Origin: Pseudoduganella danionis
GTDB lineage: Bacteria > Pseudomonadota > Gammaproteobacteria > Burkholderiales > Burkholderiaceae_D
NCBI RefSeq assembly: GCF_009720775.1
Contig: NZ_WNKW01000001.1
Span: 744,001-808,000, forward strand
Length of the DNA: 64,000 bases
Direction of reading: 5' to 3'
Below, in pieces: positions 62,999 through 64,000 of the stretch. Under the pieces are notes generated by a model, which was given only the letters and a program-made list of their open reading frames with translations, was not told the origin of the DNA and made no database searches. The stretch's first letter is position 1, and each line of letters starts with the position of its first letter. The position numbers were made by a program, and so were the translations under genes.

Positions 62999-64000
62999 TT
63001 AGCGCTGGCGTAGCGCGTCGGCGCAATCGCGCACCAGTGCCGGACCGGCGTAAATCAGACCGCTATACAGCTGCACCAGTTGCGCGCCACAGGCGATTTT
63101 GGCCTTGGCATCTTCGCCGCGCATGATGCCGCCGACACCGATAATCGGCAGCGCATCGCCCAGTTCCGCTTTCAGCAGACGGATGACGGTATTCGAGAAT
63201 TCGAACACGGGCGCACCGGACAGGCCACCCGTTTCGGCGCCGTGCAGCATGCCCGTTACGGCATCGCGGTTGAGCGTGGTGTTGGTCGCGATCACGCCAT
63301 CGATGCGGTGGCGGATCAGTGCATCGGCGATGTTCTTCACCTGTTCGCCATCCATGTCCGGTGCGATTTTCAGGGCCAGCGGCACGTAGCGCTTGTGCTG
63401 GTCGGCCAGACGCGACTGGGCGTCTTTCAGCTGGCCGAGCAGGCCGTCGAGTTCCGAGCCGCCCTGTAACTGGCGCAGGTTCTTGGTGTTGGGCGAGGAA
63501 ATGTTCACCGTCACATAGCTGGCGTAAGGGTAGACTTTTTCCAGGCAGTGCAGGTAGTCGTCAGCCGCGCGTTCGATCGGCGTGTCGGCGTTCTTGCCGA
63601 TGTTCAGGCCCAGTATGCCCAGCTTGTCCTGATAGAAGCGCGAGGACTGTACGTTGGCCACAAACGCGTCCACGCCGCCATTGTTGAAGCCCATGCGGTT
63701 GATGACGGCATGCGCTGCCGGCAGGCGGAAGATGCGCGGCTTGGGATTGCCCGCCTGCGGGCGCGGTGTCACGGTACCCACTTCGATGGAGCCGAAGCCC
63801 AGTGCAGCCAGCCCGTCGATGTAGGCCCCATCCTTGTCCAGACCAGCGGCAAGGCCGACCGGATTGTTGAACGTCAGCCCCATCACGGTGCGCGGATCGG
63901 CTGCAGGTTTGCTGATCAAAGAGGTCAGGCCCAGTGCGTGGGCGCGTTTCAGGGCAGGCAGGGTGAAGTTGTGGGCTGCTTCCGGATCCATGGAAAACAG
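62999..64000 (-). CDS. pyrD: Dihydroorotate dehydrogenase (class 2), partial
   Basis: About 330 residues are visible. The N-terminus is outside the window: in frame the sequence continues upstream as L-F-S before [18 protein letters not shown], as in full-length PyrD, whose membrane-associated first residues are missing here. FMN-site hallmarks: [51 protein letters not shown] with the class-2 catalytic Ser ([10 protein letters not shown]) and ALKIAPDMD. Oxidises dihydroorotate to orotate using quinone in pyrimidine synthesis. Confidence 0.93.
   Translation of the reverse strand: MFSMDPEAAHNFTLPALKRAHALGLTSLISKPAADPRTVMGLTFNNPVGLAAGLDKDGAYIDGLAALGFGSIEVGTVTPRPQAGNPKPRIFRLPAAHAVINRMGFNNGGVDAFVANVQSSRFYQDKLGILGLNIGKNADTPIERAADDYLHCLEKVYPYASYVTVNISSPNTKNLRQLQGGSELDGLLGQLKDAQSRLADQHKRYVPLALKIAPDMDGEQVKNIADALIRHRIDGVIATNTTLNRDAVTGMLHGAETGGLSGAPVFEFSNTVIRLLKAELGDALPIIGVGGIMRGEDAKAKIACGAQLVQLYSGLIYAGPALVRDCADALRQR

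Overview
The window looks like ordinary chromosomal backbone of a moderately GC-rich betaproteobacterium, most likely Burkholderiales, family Oxalobacteraceae (Massilia/Duganella/Janthinobacterium-like). This is inference from gene content: three secreted proteins with PEP-CTERM tails, a pyruvate dehydrogenase operon whose LpdA carries its own lipoyl domain, a phasin, a livHMGF operon and a cysTWA-cysB sulfate locus. I see no prophage, insertion sequence, CRISPR array or plasmid feature. Most genes are densely packed and end in clear Rho-independent terminators.

Layout. 1-4.2 kb (minus): small hypothetical, holC, an M3 oligopeptidase and folD. 4.4-10.6 kb (plus): aceE-aceF-lpdA behind a good sigma70 promoter. 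10.6-13.6 kb (minus): a quinone-oxidoreductase-like gene, an Old Yellow Enzyme and an HxlR regulator, probably one electrophile/quinone-responsive operon. 13.8-16.1 kb (minus): exported M20 peptidase, a 60-residue protein and a TetR regulator divergent from a three-gene EmrAB-OMF efflux operon (16.3-20.6 kb). 20.6-25.5 kb (plus): exported proteins (an M49-like zinc hydrolase, an HEIGH protein, a BON-domain protein and a PEP-CTERM trypsin-like protease). 25.6-33.1 kb: S9 peptidase, PhzF, periplasmic binding protein, tRNA-Lys, a GspE-type ATPase, a spermidine-synthase-like protein and a glycine-zipper protein.

33.5-38.8 kb (plus): barstar-like protein, purN, RsmB-like RNA methyltransferase, MscS channel and acyl-CoA desaturase. 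38.9-41.6 kb (minus): discoidin-like PEP-CTERM protein, the conserved radC-rpmB-rpmG block and a lectin-like PEP-CTERM protein. 41.8-47.2 kb (plus): fkpB-ispH, a terminator-ended candidate small RNA or leader, and livHMGF, followed by a REP-like inverted repeat cluster. 47.3-52.2 kb: phasin, DMT transporter, nitroreductase, D,D-endopeptidase, IclR regulator and dgkA.

52.2-59.2 kb (plus) is a sulfur-assimilation island: sulfate-binding protein, serine hydrolase, 1-Cys peroxiredoxin, TauE/SafE permease, cysT, cysW, cysA and cysB, with the same 14-bp element upstream of both sbp and cysT. 59.4-64 kb (minus): TonB-dependent receptor, aldo/keto reductase and pyrD, which runs off the window end.

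No clearly novel multi-gene system was found. The observations most worth checking are non-coding: two long perfect hairpins that bury a ribosome-binding site (upstream of the M49-like gene and of the TauE-like gene), the structured element upstream of livH, the paired operators in front of the HxlR operon, and the repeated element in the sulfur island.
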